Shown here piece after piece: positions 35,901 to 44,200 of a stretch of DNA of 57,844 nt; position 1 is the first letter of the stretch; every line of letters begins with the position of its first letter. Under the pieces are notes generated by a model that saw only the letters and a program-made list of their open reading frames with translations, was not told the origin of the DNA and made no database searches. Origin of the DNA: Planctomycetaceae bacterium (GTDB lineage Bacteria > Planctomycetota > Planctomycetia > Pirellulales > Pirellulaceae); the NCBI GenBank assembly GCA_007694185.1, contig RECD01000127.1:1-57844 (forward strand). The letters are read 5' to 3'. Position numbers and translations under genes: made by a program.

Positions 35901-36540
35901 GAACCTGCTGGCCGCCGGCAGCGGCGTGCTGGCGCTGCTGGTCGCGCACGGTTTGGGAATGAACACCGGCGACACGATGCCGGTGTTACAAGCCGTTCTC
36001 GATACGCAGTTTTGGCTCGGGACGCACGTCATCACCGTCACGCTCGGCTACACCGCCACGATGGTCGCGGGGTTACTCGGTATCCGTTATCTGATCGCCG
36101 GTTGGCTCGGCTCTGATGCCCAGTCTCTGCGTCAGATCTACCGTTCCATCTACGGGGCGACCTGCTTCGGGATCCTGTTCAGCTTCGTCGGCACGGTGTT
36201 GGGAGGACTTTGGGCTGACGACAGTTGGGGGCGATTCTGGGGCTGGGACCCGAAAGAGAACGGCGCCCTGCTGATCGTGATCTGGAACGCGATGATGTTG
36301 CATGCCCGTTGGGACGGTATGGCCGGCGCACGTGGCTTCGCGATCCTCGCCATCGGCGGCAACATCGTCACGGCCTGGAGCTACTTCGGGACCAACGAGC
36401 TGGGAATCGGGATGCACAGCTATGGTTTCACCGAAGGGGTGCTGATGTGGCTCAGCGTCTTCATCCTCACGCAGCTCGCCTTCATCATCGCCGGAATCTT
36501 CTTTTCGAAATCGTCACCACCCGACGCCCGCGCGGCATAA
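32905..36540 (+). CDS. ccsA: Cytochrome c biogenesis ResB-CcsA fusion
   Basis: A 1211-residue System II (Ccs) haem lyase in one chain. The N-terminal half is ResB/CcsB-like: membrane segments begin at about residue 36 (LTVALFAFSLLLVFAGTL) and a long periplasmic part contains NPLRYRGETYYQSSYD. Near residue 590 another segment leads to a second extracytoplasmic region. From about residue 910 the chain is CcsA, with multiple membrane helices, conserved His residues (HTLVLLSRIV; LVAHGLGMNTGD; GTHVITVTLGY) and the haem-handling WWD-type motif WGRFWGWDPKENGALLIVI. It exports haem and ligates it to CXXCH apocytochromes outside the inner membrane. Several CXXCH proteins are encoded in this window, two of them just downstream. 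Confidence 0.93.
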   Translation: MASVTSPPRLSSAATRSADVSLSAYAKQGFQLLGSLKLTVALFAFSLLLVFAGTLAQHHLNMYDVKLRYFTSWIAWLHFEDLVPPSFYMHSEPFEGKVPIPGGALVGLLLMLNLVAAKVTRFHVHASGARLWGGVAVIFGGLLLTLAIVSAGQSSEGLQGEPPMTYERLWALCLGTFAALWIGAIGLAITAKSTAVRLSWGALAVGMAAYLIFSLTTGHRIGDPGLRIVWQLTKGLGAGFVLLIGCLMVFQKQGGNVLLHFGVGLLMFGQFLFGDRQSEQRLTLLEGQSASAFVNLDQVEMTFLKEGDGEQQVIAIPSERLKTAAGKAEPIRDPALPVDVRVLAYFPNSRLKAPAESDEYAATQGLGLQVAAVAAPSAGGTSSDVNVASAYVELLDRESGESLGTHLISQRISDLETMAPGRGAGDEFDQLVVGEDEYKIGLRFARNPKPFWVHLSDVRRVDYSGTDTPRDYRSFIRIVDPETGDDRREQIWMNNPLRYRGETYYQSSYDRLPSGVELTGLQVVQNSGWLIPYVACSITALGMCVHFGGTLRRFVRRRNQERRLALANQPGSASDEPPASRLPIYASVAAAALFAFLALIPWTSVRDSLRPAQRDRQFDLHSAGKIPVQFGGRVMPLAAYANQTLKAISNRTSLDLADAPTAIRDRVKGKKRMTPMAWLMEVAIADERLGDLPMFRIDVAEVRDELGLPRRESKLFTLNEIRRELDRFSDLVKAAGEKDPLDQTFKDKKLLELDRRTRVFTMAAAAFRLPVPPEIPKEFLPPGMSEQEARMLAVRQLKNNMDAIERMTSPGLIPPPADKLAVATDAPKWSAYSSAFFNQALESVSQEPTERIGIETFGDMVKAYSEGDPENFNRAVDEHLAAVSAVAVTATPTSGYSPGKVALERWDESNGPTYIAMALYILALVLGCVYLMADLPRLRSSVWGILLVALTIHTLVLLSRIVITGRAPVINLYSSAVFIGWAGVIFGLIQEKIFRYGEGNLLAAGSGVLALLVAHGLGMNTGDTMPVLQAVLDTQFWLGTHVITVTLGYTATMVAGLLGIRYLIAGWLGSDAQSLRQIYRSIYGATCFGILFSFVGTVLGGLWADDSWGRFWGWDPKENGALLIVIWNAMMLHARWDGMAGARGFAILAIGGNIVTAWSYFGTNELGIGMHSYGFTEGVLMWLSVFILTQLAFIIAGIFFSKSSPPDARAA

Positions 36541-36827
36541 CGATTTCCCGGATGGGGTTGTGATAAACCTGCTCGCGGTCGATCGCCGATCGGCCCGAGC
36601 ACGCGATCCGGTCGAGCCTCGGCTCGGCGATCAGCTGGTTAGCAGCCTGGCCCAAGGTCTGAACCTGTGCCAACGGCACAAACGCCAATACCCCACGCAC
36701 TCAGCGCGGCGGTACTCCTGCTCAATGCAACGGTACTCGTACTCGCTTCGCCCCCGGTCGAGCGACCACGACGGCGAAATCCGTGTTCATCCGGGCAATC
36801 CGTGGTTAACAAATCCCCCGTCCGCCT
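36541..36827. other. Intergenic region with short direct repeats
   Basis: Between the ResB-CcsA gene and the convergent Rrf2-type gene. CGGTACTC occurs at two nearby places (about 36711 and 36731), and ATCCG recurs three times around 36778-36805. No gene is visible. Confidence 0.4.
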
Positions 36828-37250
36828 TCAAAAGACATCGCACAGCGGTTTGATCCGGCTGGTCGATTCCAGCAACTGGCGGATCGTCACCCCCGCGAAG
36901 GCGGTCTCCGTCGCCTCGTACGCCTTGTCAAGCTCGGCGTGAAGCGGGCACAGCGACGTGTGCGATTCGAGCCCCAATGGGCAGGAGCGGATTCGCTCCA
37001 GCGGCGCGACCGCATTGACGACATCCAGGATCGTCAGTGTGTCCGGTGATCGAGCCAACTCGTAACCTCCCCCCGGTCCTGGGCGTGATTTGACCAACCC
37101 CGCGGCGGCCAGGTCCTGCAGGACCCGCGTCAAATAACGCCGCGGAACCTTGGTCTGGACCGCGATCGGGTCAGCCGCCAGTGGCGAGCCCTCGGTGGCA
37201 GCCAAGCAGGCGACGGCTCGCAACGCGTATTCGGCAGTCTTGGACAACAT
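36828..37250 (-). CDS. Rrf2-family transcriptional regulator
   Basis: A 140-residue Rrf2 (IscR/NsrR-like) regulator. The winged helix covers residues 1-75 ([46 protein letters not shown]). After the dimerisation helix comes a possible Fe-S ligand set: Cys90, His97 and Cys101, with a further Cys137 at the end. Typical IscR/NsrR have three closely spaced cysteines here, so the C-x6-H-x3-C spacing is unusual. It is divergent from two c-type haem protein genes, and a perfect 7-8-7 palindrome lies between them, so autoregulation and control of those genes is likely. The signal (redox state, NO or Fe-S status) is unknown. Confidence 0.9.
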   Translation of the reverse strand: MLSKTAEYALRAVACLAATEGSPLAADPIAVQTKVPRRYLTRVLQDLAAAGLVKSRPGPGGGYELARSPDTLTILDVVNAVAPLERIRSCPLGLESHTSLCPLHAELDKAYEATETAFAGVTIRQLLESTSRIKPLCDVF

Positions 37251-37278
37251 GCGACAGGCTCCGGTGAATCGACGTCAT

Positions 37279-37300
37279 ACCTGCACCTTGACATGCAGGT
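37279..37300. promoter_or_regulatory. Palindromic operator overlapping a -35-like box
   Basis: ACCTGCA (37279-37285) and TGCAGGT (37294-37300) form a perfect inverted repeat with an eight-base spacer. TTGACA (37288-37293) sits inside the spacer; a poor -10-like TACCTT begins 17 bases later. The site is 28 bases upstream of the Rrf2-type start and about 120 upstream of the first haem-protein gene, so bound protein would block rightward transcription and could repress its own gene. Confidence 0.7.
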
Positions 37301-37418
37301 TTCGATTCTGTACCTTTTGGTGTGTGATTCAATTTTAGGCGATTTGTATCGAGCGGCAAACCAAAGTTTACTCGGTTCCTGCCGTTTGGTCCGTACCCTC
37401 CAACCCGGCAGGCTGACG

Positions 37419-38726
37419 ATGAAACGCCTTTTCTTCCGTCTTGTAGCGGTCGGCTTGGGGGCGATGCTTTGCTTGGGCGGCGCCGTTCGGGGCCAGCGAA
37501 ACGAGTTCGAGCGGTCGCCGATCGATTATCTGACGGCCCCGGTGAACGACGCGGTCGCCCGGTTGAATGACCGTTTGGCCCAAGGGGACGTGACGCTCGC
37601 CACCGACCCCCAACTCGGGTACCTCCCGGCGGTGCTCGACGCACTCGACATCCCGGCCAGTTCGCAAACGCTGGTCTTTTCGAAAACCAGCCTCCAGTTG
37701 CAACGGATTTCGCCCCGCACCCCTCGCGCGTTGTACTTCAACGACGAGGTCTATGTCGGCTTTTGTCAAAACGGCGACCTGTTGGAATTGGCGGCGACCG
37801 ATCCCAAGCAAGGTGCCATCTTTTACACACTCGATCAATCGGCCGCGGGGACACTGCGGTTCGTGCGGGACGACGGCAGCTGCCTGTCGTGTCACGCGAC
37901 CAGCCGGACGCTCGACGTACCCGGATACGTCGTTCGCAGCGTGTTCCCGGACGCGTCGGGACGACCACGATCCGGCAGTCGCTCGTTCACGACGAACCAC
38001 ACTAGCGACTTTCAAGACCGCTGGGGCGGCTGGTACGTGACCGGCACCCACGGCTCGATGCGCCACCTTGGCAACACGATCAGCACCGGGATGGACCAAT
38101 CCTTTGACCGGGAGCGGGGTGCGAACCGCACGGACTTGCGGGGCTTGTTTCCGACCGATCCCTACCTCACGCCGCACAGCGATCTGGTCGCCCTGATGGT
38201 GCTGGAGCATCAAGCGCAGATGCACAACGCGATCACGGCGGCCGGGTTCGAGACGCGGCAGGCGGTTCACCAGTCTGAACAGATGAACGAGATTTTGGAA
38301 CGCCCGCCGGGCTATCTGAGTGAGAGTGCCCAGCGGCGGATCGCCAAGTCGGCCGATTTGGTCTTGCGGACGTTGTTGATGTGTGACGAGTTCGCATTGA
38401 CCTCACCGGTCGAGGGTTCGACCGAGTTCGCGGCCGAGTTTTCCGGCCGCGGTGTCCGCGATTCGCAAGGGCGGTCACTCCGCGATTTCGACCTGCAAAC
38501 CCGTCTGTTTCGTTATCCCTGCAGCTACCTGATCCATTCGGATGCCTTCCGGTCGCTCCCCAGCGAGGTGTTGAGCCCGATCATCGATCGGCTACGGGCG
38601 ATCCTCGACGGCACCGAGGAATCGCCGGAATACGCCCACCTGACACCCGAATTGCGGCGGGACATTTCCGCGATCCTGATCGAGACCCTTCCCGAGTTCC
38701 GTCTTTTCCCACTTGCTCAAAACTAG
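37419..38726 (+). CDS. Exported monohaem c-type protein of unknown family
   Basis: About 435 residues with a signal peptide (KRLFFRLVAVGLGAMLCLGG). One CXXCH (CLSCH at residues 155-159) predicts covalent haem c. Before it comes TPRALYFNDEVYVGFCQNG; after it, HTSDFQDRWGGWYVTGTHGS and many His, Trp and Arg residues. The C-terminal half is helical, with LVALMVLEHQAQMHNAIT. The ATG at 37419 is preferred because the upstream frame runs through the palindrome. Its neighbour 10 bases downstream encodes another CXXCH protein, so the pair is an operon under the Rrf2-type operator. I do not recognise a named enzyme family. A periplasmic electron carrier, sensor or small-molecule-binding role is possible. 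Confidence 0.8.
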   Translation: MKRLFFRLVAVGLGAMLCLGGAVRGQRNEFERSPIDYLTAPVNDAVARLNDRLAQGDVTLATDPQLGYLPAVLDALDIPASSQTLVFSKTSLQLQRISPRTPRALYFNDEVYVGFCQNGDLLELAATDPKQGAIFYTLDQSAAGTLRFVRDDGSCLSCHATSRTLDVPGYVVRSVFPDASGRPRSGSRSFTTNHTSDFQDRWGGWYVTGTHGSMRHLGNTISTGMDQSFDRERGANRTDLRGLFPTDPYLTPHSDLVALMVLEHQAQMHNAITAAGFETRQAVHQSEQMNEILERPPGYLSESAQRRIAKSADLVLRTLLMCDEFALTSPVEGSTEFAAEFSGRGVRDSQGRSLRDFDLQTRLFRYPCSYLIHSDAFRSLPSEVLSPIIDRLRAILDGTEESPEYAHLTPELRRDISAILIETLPEFRLFPLAQN

Positions 38727-38736
38727 GAGCCCTCTG

Positions 38737-39255
38737 ATGAGATTTTCGTTTGGTCCCCAATCGCCGTTGGCAATCTTGCTGGCCTTGCTGCTCGGTTCTG
38801 CGGTCTCGGCCCAATCGGTCGACCCCGACGCCTTGGCCCGCACCCGCAAGCAGGTCAAGGTGCTCGACGGCATCTACAAAAACGCGATCGTGCTGGTGAC
38901 GACCCACTTCGTCGACGAGAAGTCGGATCTGCCGGCAGGGACGGCTTTCAAGAAGCTGTTCGACGTCGCCAAGGAAAACGATTGGCACCATGTTCGCATT
39001 ATCGACGTCACCGGCGACCCGTATGACGCGGAGAACGTCGCCGAATCGGAGTTCGAAAAAGCGGCCGTCCGCAAACTCCGTGGCGGCGAAGCCTACGTCG
39101 ACCAAACGGTCATCCGGGATGGCAAGCCGATCCTGCAAGCCGCGACGGCGATCCCCGTGGTGATGGCCAAGTGTGTCATGTGTCACGACAACTACTCCGA
39201 CGTCCCGGCCGGGATGGCGATCGGCGCGCTCACGTACGAGATCGCGATCGAGTGA
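38737..39255 (+). CDS. DUF3365 (Tll0287-like) haem-domain protein
   Basis: 172 residues with a signal peptide (PLAILLALLLGSAVSA). The rest is a single DUF3365/Tll0287-like domain: a PAS-like fold ending with CVMCH at residues 146-150, which binds haem c in the structurally known relatives. AGGAG at 38725-38729, seven bases before the ATG at 38737, fixes the start and overlaps the end of the preceding gene. With its neighbour it forms a two-gene haem operon. Such domains are often sensory when fused to kinases; here it is free-standing, so it may bind a redox-active gas or donate electrons. Confidence 0.85.
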   Translation: MRFSFGPQSPLAILLALLLGSAVSAQSVDPDALARTRKQVKVLDGIYKNAIVLVTTHFVDEKSDLPAGTAFKKLFDVAKENDWHHVRIIDVTGDPYDAENVAESEFEKAAVRKLRGGEAYVDQTVIRDGKPILQAATAIPVVMAKCVMCHDNYSDVPAGMAIGALTYEIAIE

Positions 39256-39734
39256 CTCGCGTGGCATGCGATCGAGTGACTTCAGTGTCCGGTACCTTGG
39301 TTCAATGCTCCGGTACCTGGAACGAGCGGAAGAACATCGTCGTGACGGTGGACGACGCGCACCGCACGCAAGCAAATTGGATCGCAGGCTGCGTCAGGCC
39401 TTGCCCAATGCCTGACTCTTTGGCTTGATTGATGATGCAGGTTGCTTGGCGAACCTGGGCGGCTTACCCATCACCCACGGCTCGAACCGTGGTTAGCGAG
39501 ATCCCGCTATTCCGCGAATGCCCACCGGCAGGTCCTGGCACTCGACAGCGTCCAGGCGATTCCAATCCCTCGGCAGTTCCGCCTTCGATGGGTCGGGCAT
39601 TTCCTGGAAAAGGACTTCCGGCAATATCAACGTGTCGTCTGTCCCGCCGTGCGGTCAACCGTATTCGGTGTTTTCTCAAGTGAAACGCACAACTCGGAAG
39701 AGTTGTTGCGGGGAGATTGTCGGGGCGCCCGAGG
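39256..39734. other. Intergenic stretch with duplicated gene end
   Basis: About 480 bases without a credible gene. A 14-base segment containing the stop codon of the DUF3365 gene (39244-39257) recurs at 39268-39281. TCCGGTACCT then occurs twice (around 39288 and 39311), recalling the arm of the long-stem repeats; it could be a remnant of one. The rest holds nothing I can name. Confidence 0.45.
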
Positions 39735-41123
39735 TCAGCCCAGACCGGGGATTGGGGGGTGTTCGCCGAGTTGGGTGACGGCCGCCATTTGGGGGATCAG
39801 GCGCAAGTGGCCGATGTCGAAGGCGGTGCGGAGGATGGTCGAGATCAGGTGTTGCGGGGTCAGGTTCTCGGTCGCGGGTTCGCCACCGTCGGCGGTCGAG
39901 CTGCCGATCACTTGGCCGTCCCTTAACCCGCCGCCGTAAAGCATCAGCGGGGCAAGCCGGGCCCAGTGATCCCGTCCCCCTTTGGGGTTCAGTTTCGGTG
40001 TCCGTCCCATCTCGCCACAGCAGACCAGCAGGATGTCGTCTTGCAGGCCGCGCGATTCGACATCTTCGATGAAGGCCGCGACGGCGTGATCGAACGGTTT
40101 ACCGACCGCCTGCATGCCGTCGGTCATGTTCAGGTTGTTTCCGTCGGCGTGCATGTCCCAAACGCCTTCGTAATCGGCGTGGACCGTGACGAAGCCGCAA
40201 CCCGCTTCGCACAACCGCCGGGCGAGCAGCAGCAATCGGCCGATCGACTTGGCTTGGCCGTCGTAGTAACCGAGCCGACCTCGGTTGGCTCGGCTCCAAC
40301 CGTCGGGGCTGGCGAAACCGCTGGTGTCGTACCTCGCCAGCGTCGCGGCGTCCTCGCGGCTCAGGTCAAACGCTTCGGCGACCCGGTTGCTCAACAGCAT
40401 CCCGAGCGCCCGTTCGCGGACGTCACCCAGATCGCGAGCGGCGACGGAGGAGTCGAAATCACGCTGCAGGCGGTCGAAGGCTGACAACAGGGCACGGCGA
40501 TCCTCGAAACGATCCCGCGCCAGATTCAGACGCATGTTCTTTTGCAGCGGTCCGCCGGAACCGGGGATGAACGGGGCGTGGATCGCCCCCAATTTTCCGG
40601 TGGCTGACAGGTCACCTCGTGCAGCCCCCTTTTTCACGTCGTCGCGGACAGCTTGGGGGAACAACACCGTGTTGGTCGGAACTCCCGTCGCGGGGTGGAC
40701 CGGCCCGGTGACGTAGGAGATCAGTGAGCCGATGAAGGCGTCGGCCGTATCGCGGCTGACGAGCGGTTGAATGTTGTGTCCCGCGTTGTTCGTTTGGAAC
40801 GAACGGACGATCGTCAGCTTGTCAGCGACCTGAGCGAGCTGGGGCATCGTCGATCCGAATCGGATGCCGGGGACGGAGGTGGGGATCGTGCCATCCACGG
40901 TACGGATGTTTTCGATCGCGTCCGGTTTGGGGTCGAACGTCTCGAATTGGCTCGGACCTCCCTGCTGGAAAAGAAAGATCACCGATTTGCCGGTGACTGC
41001 ACCAGGCTGTCGCTCCGCAGCAGCCAGCAGGTCCGGCAGGCAGAGGCCGCTCAATCCGAGGGAGCCCGCGGTCAGGAAGCCGCGACGGTCGATACGTGAG
41101 CCAGCGTCGGCGACGGTCAGCAT
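39735..41123 (-). CDS. DUF1501 protein, second copy
   Basis: 462 residues. The N-terminus SRIDRRGFLTAGSLGLSGLC is a twin-arginine-type leader, so it should be exported. DUF1501 signatures are VIFLFQQGGPSQFETFDPKP, TIVRSFQTNNAGHNIQP, FVTVHADYEGVWDMHADG and LLVCCGEMGRTPKLNPKG. It differs clearly from the copy at 18.6 kb and has no DUF1549/DUF1553 partner beside it, unlike the usual pairing. A strong G-quadruplex motif lies 22 bases upstream of the start. The reaction is unknown. Confidence 0.9.
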   Translation of the reverse strand: MLTVADAGSRIDRRGFLTAGSLGLSGLCLPDLLAAAERQPGAVTGKSVIFLFQQGGPSQFETFDPKPDAIENIRTVDGTIPTSVPGIRFGSTMPQLAQVADKLTIVRSFQTNNAGHNIQPLVSRDTADAFIGSLISYVTGPVHPATGVPTNTVLFPQAVRDDVKKGAARGDLSATGKLGAIHAPFIPGSGGPLQKNMRLNLARDRFEDRRALLSAFDRLQRDFDSSVAARDLGDVRERALGMLLSNRVAEAFDLSREDAATLARYDTSGFASPDGWSRANRGRLGYYDGQAKSIGRLLLLARRLCEAGCGFVTVHADYEGVWDMHADGNNLNMTDGMQAVGKPFDHAVAAFIEDVESRGLQDDILLVCCGEMGRTPKLNPKGGRDHWARLAPLMLYGGGLRDGQVIGSSTADGGEPATENLTPQHLISTILRTAFDIGHLRLIPQMAAVTQLGEHPPIPGLG

Positions 41124-41145
41124 GTCGGCGGCTCCAGGGTGAGTA

Positions 41146-41168
41146 GGGAGGGCGGGAGGGCGGGAGGG
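41146..41168 (+). promoter_or_regulatory. G-quadruplex motif upstream of DUF1501 gene
   Basis: Six GGG tracts (41146-48, 41150-52, 41154-56, 41158-60, 41162-64 and 41166-68) are separated by single A or C bases, an ideal pattern for a parallel quadruplex. The G-rich strand is the template strand of the adjacent minus-strand DUF1501 gene, so it would form on DNA rather than in that gene's mRNA. It starts 22 bases before the start codon. Confidence 0.75.
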
Positions 41169-41266
41169 CGAACGACGTCCGAGCCGGTCAGCCCCAGGTC
41201 AACCTAGCGGTTTGACGGGCGAAGTCAAGAAAAAAGGGGCGTGCTCGTCCCTGGCTTTCCGATCGC

Positions 41267-44200
41267 TCACCAGCGGCGGGTGAACCAAAACAGCCCGGGA
41301 CGCAGCAGGAACTCGCACAGCGTGGAGCTGATCAACCCGCCGACGATCACGGTGGCGACGGGATAAAGGATCTCCTTGCCGGGTTGGGTGCCGCCGATCA
41401 CCAGCGGCAACAGCCCCAAGCCGGTGGTCAGTGCGGACATCAGCACGGGGGCCAACCGATCGAGACTGCCGCGGAGAATCGTCTCGGGGCTCATCCCAAA
41501 TTTCGGGATCAGGTTTTGGTAGGTCGAGACCAACAGCAGGCCGTTGCGGGTCGCGATGCCGCCCAGCGAGACGAAGCCGACCATGGCGGCGATCGACAGC
41601 GATTGACCGGTCAACTCCAAAGCAGCCACTCCTCCGACGAACGCGGCGGGGACGGCTGCCAAGATTTGCAGCACGATTCGGGTGGCGGGAAAGGCCGAAT
41701 AGAGGATCGCAAAGACGACCAGGCTCGAGACGAGGGAAAACCACAGGATCTGCCGCTGGGCCGATTGCCGGGCTTCGAATTGACCGCCGTACGAGACGTA
41801 GTAACCCTCCGGCATCGCCACCTGCTCGGCCACGGCGGCGCGGATCTGCTCGACCACCCCGCTCAGGTCTCCACCGAGCGTATTGACCCGGATCACGATC
41901 CGTCGCCGGGCGTTCTCCCTTTGGATCGTGTTCGGGCCTCCGCCTCGCTCGACCTTTACCAAGGCTCCGAGCCGCACGCGGCTGCCGTCGGCCATCTCGA
42001 CCGGTAGCCGATCGAGGTTGTCGAGGTCGAGCCGATACTCGTCTTCCATCCGCACCAGGATGTCGAAGAACCGCTGGCCGTCGGTCAATTGCGAAACCAC
42101 TCGTCCGTGCATCGCGGTTTCGATCAGGTGAGTCAGTTCACGGGCCGCGATCCCGTAGCGGGCCAAGGCGTCGTAATCGATCTCGAACCGCAACTGCGGC
42201 ACGGTCTGCTGCTGCTCGACGAACGGGTCGGCGATCCCGGGGATCGGTTCGATCGCCCTACGGACCTCCTCCGCCTTCCGCCGCAAGACGTCCAAGTCGT
42301 CGCCATGGATCTTGATCGCGATCTGGGCCGCGACGCCCGACAGCATGTGGCTGATCAGGTGCGCGATCGGTTGCTCGATCTCGTGTTCCACGCCCGGCAG
42401 GTCCTCCACCGCCTCGGTCAGCAGTCGGATCATCTCCGGACGGGTGACGTTCGATTCGGGGTTCAGCGACATCACGTACTCGGCGACGTTGACACCCATG
42501 ATGTGCTCGTCCTGCTCCGCCCGCCCCAATTTGCAAGTGAAGTTCGCCAGCGGGCGGTTGGGGTGCTCCTCGGTGCGGAGCAGTTCGGCGAACCGTTCGT
42601 CCGCCACCCGGCTGATTTCGACCATCGTGTCCAGCGACGTGCCGGGAGCCGAATAGAGATTGACCTGCGTCGCCCCTTCGTCGAAAGCGGGCAGGAAGTC
42701 GCGGCCCAGTCGTGTTATCCCGACCGCCGAGACGATCACGGCAATCGCCGCCGCGGCCAGGATCAGGGAGATCCCGAATCGGTTCAGGCTGAACCGGATG
42801 ACGGGAGCGGCGAGCTTTTTTAGCCCTTGCAGTACCAACCCTTCGTTGTCCGGTTTGGCCCGGATGGCGGAAGCCGGCAGCAAAATCAGCGACAGGGCGG
42901 GGGTGACGGTAAGCGCGACGACGGTCGAGGCGACGATCGAAACCAGGTAGGCGATCGCCAACGGTGTGAACAAACGCCCTTCCATGCCGGCGAGCGTGAA
43001 CAGCGGCAAGAAGACGATGACCACGATCACCGTGCTGATCACGATCGCGCCCAGCACCTCGACCGTCGCCTCGTAGACGATCCCCAGCGGCGTTTCGTCG
43101 TCACCGGCAAGCAACCGTTCTCGCAACCTGCGGTAGGCGTTCTCGACACCGACGATCGCGTCGTCCACCAACATCCCCAAGCCGACAGCCAGGCCGCCGA
43201 GCGTCATCACGTTGATGCCCAGCCCGAGCATGTAAAAGACGATCGCCGTGACGGCCAGCGACAGCGGGATCGCGACCAACGTGATCAGGGTGGTGCGGAG
43301 GTTGAGCAGGAAGGCGAACAGCACGATCACGACCAAGATCGAACCGTCGCGCAGCGCCCCAATGACGTTCGCGATCCCCAGGTCGATGAAGTCCCGTTGC
43401 AGGTAAGTCGGCCGGATCACGACGTCCGGTGGCAGGGAGGGCCGGAGTTCTTCCAACGTTCGTACGATTTCTTCCGTCAAGCGACGGGTGTCCGCGTCAG
43501 GCTGTTTCTGGATGGTCAAGACGATCGCCGATCGGCCGTCGACCGACGAATCACCCCGTTTGGCTTGTGGGCCTTCCACGATCCGGGCGACCTCTTTCAG
43601 CAACACGGGACGCCGCGCCGAAGGGCGGACGACGACCTGACCGAGCGTGGCGGGGTCCTGGATCAACCCCAGTCCTCGAACCAGCAGTTCCTGGGCACCG
43701 TCCGTGACGAAGCCCCCGGTCACGTTCAGGTTGGCGTCCAGCAACGCCCGTTCGATCTCACCCAGCGAGATCTCGTAGGTGTGCATTTTGTGCAGGTCGA
43801 CCAAGACCTGGATCTGCCGCCGGCCGCCCCCCATCGTGATCACTTGGGACACGCCGCGAATCGCCCGCAAGCGTTGGCCGACGACCCAATCGGCCTGGGT
43901 TCGAAGTTCCAACGGCCCGGTCGTACCGTCCTCACTCCACATCCCGATCAGCAAGATTTGTCCCAACAGGGAGGCGATCGGGGCGAGTTGCGGCTGGACG
44001 CCGGTTGGCAATCGATCGGTGGCGGTGGCCAAGCGTTCCTGGACGATCTGACGAGCTCGATAGATGTCTTGACCCCAGTCGAATTCGACCTGGACCACCG
44101 ACAAACCGATGTCGGAGGTGCTGCGGATATCGAGCACATCCGTCGCGCCGTTGAGGGCATTTTCGATCGGGATGGTGACCCGCGTTTCGACTTCCTCGGG

